Shown: positions 6,581 to 9,794 of the stretch, piece after piece | How the letters are laid out: each line of letters begins with the position of its first letter | How positions within the stretch are numbered: the stretch's first letter is position 1 | NCBI GenBank assembly: GCA_040007095.1 | Contig: JBDTVS010000229.1 | Span: 1-9,794 of the forward strand | Length of the DNA: 9,794 bases | Direction of reading: 5' to 3' | Source of the DNA: JBDTVS01 sp040007095 | Lineage (GTDB): Bacteria; Acidobacteriota; Vicinamibacteria; Vicinamibacterales; CAVVIG01 | Made by a program: the position numbers and the translations under genes | Notes under the pieces: model-generated | Databases searched by the model: none | What the model was told of the DNA's origin: nothing | Seen by the model: the letters and a program-made list of their open reading frames with translations, nothing else

Positions 6581-7290
6581 GACTGCGTCGCCGGGCGGCG
6601 TCCGGCTTTCGCCTTCGGGATCCGCGGCGTATCGGGCGGTGTAAAGGGAAAGGCACGACAGCTCTTGGCCATCGGGCAGACCAGGCAGCGGGGCTTGCGC
6701 GCGACGCAGATCATCGCGCCCAGATCCATCAACGCCTGGTTGAAGTCGAAGACCTCGCGCGCCGGAAGCAGCGCCTCGGAAACGGCCCACAAGTGGCGCG
6801 TCATGGCGTGGCTCTTCGGATCGCCGTTCGCCACGAACACCCTGAACAAGACGCGGGCGACGTTCGTGTCGAGAATCGCCGCCCGTTCGCGAAAGGCAAA
6901 GCTGCGAATCGCTCCGGCGGTGTAGGCCCCGATGCCCTTGAACGACCGCAGCGTCTCATCGTCAGCCGGCAGCCGCCCGCCGTAGCGGGCGACCGACTCC
7001 CGCGCGATGGTCTGCAGGCGTTTCGGCCGGACGTTGTAGCCGAGTGGGTACCAGGCCTCGGCGACCTCGGTTTCGGGCGCGGCCGCGAGTGTTTCGAGCG
7101 ACGGGTACCTGTCGAGCCATTCGTGGTACTTCGGCAGCACCCGATCGACCTGCGTCTGCTGCAGCATCATCTCGGAGACCAGGATGTGATACGGGTCGCT
7201 GGTCTTGCGCCATGGAAGGTCGCGGCCGTGACGCCGGTACCAGGAGAGCAGGCGCTGACGGAAGCGCCGGCGATCGGGCGACAAGGGCAT
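6577..7290 (-). CDS. mutY: MutY-like A/G-specific DNA glycosylase, catalytic domain only
   Basis: A 237-residue HhH-GPD glycosylase. MutY removes adenine mispaired with 8-oxoguanine. Catalytic Glu40 lies in SEMMLQQTQV, the helix-hairpin-helix in FKGIGAYTAGAI (117-128), and catalytic Asp141 in ILDTNV. The iron-sulfur ligands are C195, C202, C205 and C211 (C-x6-C-x2-C-x5-C). By memory, these keep a constant offset of three from E. coli MutY. Tyr123 replaces the Ser/Lys at the specificity position, as in some MutY and mismatch-glycosylase (MIG) proteins. The protein ends about 26 residues after the cluster, so the C-terminal 8-oxoG-reading domain of canonical MutY (about 350 residues) is missing. 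A MutT-type gene overlaps its stop. The start at 7290 fits the family N-terminus; in-frame starts at 7329 (ATG) and 7347 (GTG) are possible. MIG-like activity is an alternative. Confidence 0.9.
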   Translation of the reverse strand: MPLSPDRRRFRQRLLSWYRRHGRDLPWRKTSDPYHILVSEMMLQQTQVDRVLPKYHEWLDRYPSLETLAAAPETEVAEAWYPLGYNVRPKRLQTIARESVARYGGRLPADDETLRSFKGIGAYTAGAIRSFAFRERAAILDTNVARVLFRVFVANGDPKSHAMTRHLWAVSEALLPAREVFDFNQALMDLGAMICVARKPRCLVCPMAKSCRAFPFTPPDTPRIPKAKAGRRPATQS

Positions 7291-7331
7291 CGACAACGGC
7301 CGCTTCTTCCTGGTCCTCGAAGTCTGCATCG

Positions 7332-7337
7332 TATAAT
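7332..7337 (+). promoter_or_regulatory. Consensus -10 element (TATAAT) before the adenosyltransferase gene
   Basis: A perfect TATAAT ends 13 bp before the ATG at 7351. It predicts a transcript starting near 7344 with a leader of only about 7 nt and no Shine-Dalgarno. No convincing -35 box is seen. The reverse reading of the same region (GATTAT, four of six matches) could serve the divergent mutY, with a leader to the ATG at 7290. Confidence 0.5.
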
Positions 7338-7350
7338 CCAACCTCACCTG

Positions 7351-7887
7351 ATGAAAATCTACACGCGAACCGGCGACGCGGGCGACACGTCGCTGTTCGA
7401 CGGCACCCGGGTCAGGAAGGACGATGCGCGGGTCGATGCCTACGGCGACGTCGACGAGCTGAATGCCTGGCTGGGCCTGGTACGGTCATCGCTCGAAGAT
7501 CCGGAGATCGACGGCGAGCTCGCCACGATTCAGCGCGACCTGTTCGCGGTGGGCGCCGCGCTCGCCGATCCCACCGACAAGATTGCGGCGCGGGTGACCA
7601 AGGCATCTGTGACCGAGGCTGACGTCGCTCGACTCGAACAGTTGATCGACCGTCTCGAGCAGGAACTCGATCCCCTCCGCAGATTCATTCTGGCGGGTGG
7701 TTCTCCCGGTGGCGCGGGTCTCCATGTGGCGCGGGCGGTCTGCCGCCGCGCCGAGCGCCGCATCGTGTCACTGCAGCCGGCCGCAGATGCGGTCGTGCTG
7801 CGCTACGTCAACCGGCTATCCGACCTCCTTTTTGTCGTGGCGCGCGCGGTCAACAAGCGCGCGCGCGTCACCGAGGTCGAATGGTGA
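7351..7887 (+). CDS. PduO-type cob(I)alamin adenosyltransferase
   Basis: A 178-residue enzyme that transfers the adenosyl group of ATP to cob(I)alamin, making coenzyme B12. The N-terminal ATP-binding motif YTRTGDAGDTSLFDG lies at 4-18, followed by RVDAYGDVDELNAWLG at 27-42. The cobalamin/ATP-site segment FILAGGSPGGAGLHVARAV at 112-130 leads into CRRAERR at 131-137. RYVNRLSDLLFVVAR lies at 151-165. All are characteristic of the PduO/MMAB family, and the length is typical. The ATG at 7351 gives the canonical N-terminus (MKIYTRTGD). The gene is divergent from mutY and convergent with the hypothetical gene, with 14 bp between stops. No B12-dependent enzyme, B12 synthesis gene or cobalamin riboswitch is visible here, so the recipient enzyme is unknown. 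Confidence 0.95.
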   Translation: MKIYTRTGDAGDTSLFDGTRVRKDDARVDAYGDVDELNAWLGLVRSSLEDPEIDGELATIQRDLFAVGAALADPTDKIAARVTKASVTEADVARLEQLIDRLEQELDPLRRFILAGGSPGGAGLHVARAVCRRAERRIVSLQPAADAVVLRYVNRLSDLLFVVARAVNKRARVTEVEW

Positions 7888-7901
7888 TTCGGTGATCAGG
7901 C

Positions 7902-8411
7902 TCATCCCTCCTGGTCGCGCGCTTCGAGGTCGCGCTTGACCGCCTCGAAGACCGCCCGGGCCAGCTCCTGAGATACGCGCTCGCGAATGGCGCCACACGG
8001 GATCAGCGTTGGGCCCGTTACGGTTTCGATGGCCACGTCCCACCGATCCCGCGCGATTCCTTCGGGACGATCGTCGAACGCGGTCGCTTGCGGATGCGCG
8101 GCGGCGCGCTTCGACATGAACGCGGCGATCGACGTGCCGTTGATGAGTACGCGTACCGCGGTGATCTGGTCCTTGTCGATCGAACCATCGCCGAAATAGA
8201 ACCGCTTGGAATCCTCACTGAACAAGACGAGATCGTCTTCGGCGGGAATCTCGGCGACCAGCGTCCGGCCGCGCTCCCGCTCGGCGTCGTGCATGCGCTG
8301 CCGACGCCTTTTGTAGATGGTCAGCGTGGTGGCCAGACTGGCTGCCACGACGAGGAGCGCCGCAGCGACGATGCCGGCGAACGCGTCACGCACCGGGAAA
8401 CCGGGGGGCAA
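7902..8411 (-). CDS. Uncharacterised membrane-anchored protein
   Basis: I do not recognise this family. The 169-residue frame has one hydrophobic segment at about 11-32 (AFAGIVAAALLVVAASLATT), followed by a basic stretch (YKRRRQR). A soluble part of about 130 residues therefore probably faces the cytoplasm. That part is charged and well mixed, with FSEDSKRFYFGDGSIDKDQ and AVRVLINGT looking like a compact beta-rich fold. The C-terminus is a helix-forming, charged segment. The frame begins at a TTG (8411); a GTG at 8393, just before the membrane segment, is an equally good start. Neither has a Shine-Dalgarno. The amino-acid composition looks like a genuine protein. It converges with the adenosyltransferase (14-bp gap) and is divergent from hpnC, with no functional link evident. 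Confidence 0.7.
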   Translation of the reverse strand: MPPGFPVRDAFAGIVAAALLVVAASLATTLTIYKRRRQRMHDAERERGRTLVAEIPAEDDLVLFSEDSKRFYFGDGSIDKDQITAVRVLINGTSIAAFMSKRAAAHPQATAFDDRPEGIARDRWDVAIETVTGPTLIPCGAIRERVSQELARAVFEAVKRDLEARDQEG

Positions 8412-8540
8412 GGTGCCACGTGCGCCATGCAGGAAGTGAGAACTCAGAACGTCGAAGTGCGAATTGCCGAGGAATCTCGCCGGCCTTCTGAATTCTGACT
8501 CTGGAGTTTTCAGTTCGGACTGCGGTTCTCATCGGCCTGC

Positions 8541-8546
8541 TAGAAT
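8541..8546 (+). promoter_or_regulatory. -10 element (TAGAAT) positioned for leaderless hpnC transcription
   Basis: TAGAAT lies exactly six bases before the GTG at 8553. A -10 hexamer normally spans -12 to -7, so the transcript would begin at the G of the start codon. No Shine-Dalgarno sequence precedes the GTG, which supports leaderless initiation. The -35 region is poorly matched. Confidence 0.5.
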
Positions 8547-8552
8547 GCGTCG

Positions 8553-9560
8553 GTGCCAGACCAACGGGCCACGCTTGCCGACGCGTACTCAGCGTGCGAA
8601 AAGCTGGCGCGCTCACATTACGAGAATTTCCCTGTCGCCTCGCACCTGTTGCCGGCGAGCATGAGGCCTCACATCGCCGCACTCTACGCCTTTGCGCGCA
8701 TCGCCGACGACATCGCCGACGAAGGCTCCGCCGGTCCCGACGAGCGGCGCGAGCGCCTCGAGAGCTGGCAGGCGCGTCTGCACCGTGCAGCTGTGGCAGA
8801 AGAAGACTACTACTCCGACGACTACTCCGACGACTACTCCGACGACTACTCCGACCATCGCCCGGATGACTCCGAGGAGCGAATCCTGAGGGCTGTGGGC
8901 CACTCGATCCGATCACTCGGCCTGCCAATCGGATTGTTTGACGATCTCGTGAGCGCGTTCGGTCAGGATATCATGACGACCCGTTACGCCTCGTGGAGCG
9001 ACGTCCTCGACTACTGTCGCCGCTCTGCCAATCCGGTGGGTCGGCTGGTGCTGCGGATCGCCGGCTACCGCGACGAACGATTGGACCGATCGTCGGATGC
9101 GCTGTGCACGGCGCTGCAGTTGACGAACTTCTGGCAGGATCTGGGAACGGACTGGCGGATCGGTCGGTTGTACGTGCCGGCCGACGTCCTGCGTGCCGCC
9201 GGCGCCAGCGAAGAGACGTTGTGCGGTGCGCACCTCACCGAGTCCTGGGCCCACTCCATCGAGGCGTGCACGGCGTTCACCCGCGATCGGTTCGCAGACG
9301 GTCGCACCGTCTGCGATCGGGTGGGCGGACGGCTGGGGACCGAGTTGCGGCTGACGTGGCTCGGCGGCATGCGCATTCTCGAGCGCGTCGAACGGGGGCG
9401 ATTCGACCTGCTCCACCGCCGGCCGACGCTCGGCGCACCGGACGCACCACTGCTCGTATGGCGCCTACTGGTCTGGCGCACTCAGAGATCACGGAGAGAC
9501 GAGGGCATGCAGCGGATTTCCCCGCGAGTTCTGCCGGGCGACACGAAAGGCCGACATTGA
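8553..9560 (+). CDS. hpnC: HpnC-type squalene pathway enzyme (hydroxysqualene synthase) with an internal tandem repeat
   Basis: A 335-residue trans-isoprenyl diphosphate synthase of the HpnC type. HpnC works with HpnD and HpnE to convert farnesyl diphosphate to squalene for hopanoids; HpnC forms hydroxysqualene from presqualene diphosphate. HYENFPVASHLLP at 22-34 is a hallmark of HpnC. The first Asp-rich motif DDIAD is at 52-56 and the second lies in NFWQDLGTDW at 192-201, both ligating magnesium-diphosphate. ANPVGRLVL at 159-167 is also conserved. Residues 87-101 are a YSDD repeat, an insertion in a surface loop that family members usually lack. With a C-terminal tail it makes the protein longer than the usual 280-290 residues. 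The GTG start follows a -10 box by six bases. A palindromic element begins 21 bp after the stop. No other hopanoid gene lies in the window. Confidence 0.92.
   Translation: MPDQRATLADAYSACEKLARSHYENFPVASHLLPASMRPHIAALYAFARIADDIADEGSAGPDERRERLESWQARLHRAAVAEEDYYSDDYSDDYSDDYSDHRPDDSEERILRAVGHSIRSLGLPIGLFDDLVSAFGQDIMTTRYASWSDVLDYCRRSANPVGRLVLRIAGYRDERLDRSSDALCTALQLTNFWQDLGTDWRIGRLYVPADVLRAAGASEETLCGAHLTESWAHSIEACTAFTRDRFADGRTVCDRVGGRLGTELRLTWLGGMRILERVERGRFDLLHRRPTLGAPDAPLLVWRLLVWRTQRSRRDEGMQRISPRVLPGDTKGRH
8811..8855 (+). repeat. Perfect 12-bp tandem repeat (TACTCCGACGAC, 3.75 copies) inside hpnC
   Basis: The unit TACTCCGACGAC repeats without a single mismatch and encodes Tyr-Ser-Asp-Asp, residues 87-101 of HpnC. 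A unit length divisible by three keeps the frame whatever the copy number. Identity at synonymous positions points to recent expansion by slippage or unequal exchange. Confidence 0.95.
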
Positions 9561-9580
9561 ATCCGAACGCGATGTCGTCC

Positions 9581-9743
9581 CTAGTGTCCCGAGTCCGAAG
9601 TTCGTTGCCAAAGTCCTGGGCGCGGCGCCCGGATCGCCAGGCGCGACGAGCGCGCACATCGGGCATATGTAAGCGAGCAACGCAGCGAGGCGGGATGCCC
9701 CGCCCTGGAATTTGGGTGACGAACTTCGGACTCGGGACACTAG
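9581..9743. mobile_element. Palindromic MITE/REP-like element, copy 2
   Basis: The arms at 9581-9605 and 9719-9743 are perfect 25-bp inverted repeats starting with CTAGTGTCCCG. Imperfect pairing continues about 15 bp further inward (CCAAAGTCCTGGG against CCAAATTCCAGGG after complementing). Total length is 163 bp. The outermost CTAG on each side may be a target duplication. Internal blocks at 9624-9646 and 9674-9698 are identical to those of copy 1. It begins 21 bp after the hpnC stop and could fold into a long hairpin at the end of that transcript. There is no coding capacity. Confidence 0.88.
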
Positions 9744-9794
9744 CAGCCCGTGGTGAAAGTCCGTCGTTGCACCGAGGCGGGCGATGCGCCCGGA
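9740..9794. mobile_element. Palindromic element, copy 3 (left end only, cut by the window edge)
   Basis: Starting at the CTAG that closes copy 2, the next 25 bases match the copy 2 left arm at 16 positions without gaps. The block start GCGCCCGGA then appears at 9786-9794, 46 bases from the element start, against 44 in copy 2 and 43 in copy 1. The register fits a third element abutting the second and sharing its CTAG. The right half lies outside the window, so its own palindrome cannot be confirmed. Confidence 0.6.

Noticed and set aside
6793..7350. Upstream extension of the adenosyltransferase frame to 6793
   Set aside because: The added part is Arg-rich and antisense to mutY, while the family N-terminus (MKIYTRTGD) begins exactly at 7351.
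8613..8903. Minus-strand frame with a repeated valine-rich VVVGVVVG stretch resembling a membrane segment
   Set aside because: It is simply the reverse reading of the 12-bp tandem repeat in hpnC, without any other protein-like feature.
9581..9794. CRISPR array
   Set aside because: The repeated units are about 163-bp palindromes with variable arms. There are no short identical direct repeats with unique spacers and no cas gene.

Overview
This window is GC-rich and gene-dense, with most intergenic gaps short. Several gene starts lack a clear Shine-Dalgarno sequence. The gene content is a HlyD/FtsX-type exporter, an HpnC-type squalene pathway enzyme, a PduO-type cobalamin adenosyltransferase and a YgfZ protein. 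Together with the composition this suggests a free-living Gram-negative, possibly an acidobacterium of the Vicinamibacteria type. That placement is an inference from style and content and rests on no marker gene.

Layout: (1) 1-3045, plus strand: the end of a periplasmic adaptor (HlyD/MFP) and two MacB/FtsX-like permeases, packed with a 5-bp gap and a 4-bp ATGA overlap. This is one export operon whose ATPase is not in the window. (2) 3149-4804, minus strand: a secreted alpha/beta-hydrolase-fold protein whose nucleophile position holds Arg instead of Ser. (3) 4827-5837, plus strand: a YgfZ-family protein, divergent from the hydrolase across only 22 bp. (4) 5818-5984: a palindromic element that supplies the last codons and the stop of ygfZ, followed by about 200 bp of apparently degenerate DNA. 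(5) 6194-7290, minus strand: a MutY-like glycosylase without its C-terminal domain, overlapping by 4 bp a MutT-type NUDIX hydrolase. This is a compact oxidised-guanine module. (6) 7351-7887, plus strand: cobalamin adenosyltransferase. (7) 7902-8411, minus strand: an unrecognised membrane-anchored protein. (8) 8553-9560, plus strand: hpnC, probably with a leaderless GTG start, carrying a perfect in-frame 12-bp tandem repeat. (9) 9581-9794: a second palindromic element, abutted by the start of a third.

The most notable non-genic signal is the family of about 163-bp palindromic elements (5821-5982, 9581-9743 and a truncated copy at 9740-9794). They share two short, nearly invariant internal blocks at the same spacing. 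Their terminal arms differ in sequence from copy to copy, yet in the two complete copies each arm remains complementary to its own partner. The elements are bounded by CTAA or CTAG and lie at the 3' ends of genes. They look like non-autonomous mobile palindromes (MITE/REP-like), and the arms look as if they are under structural rather than sequence constraint.
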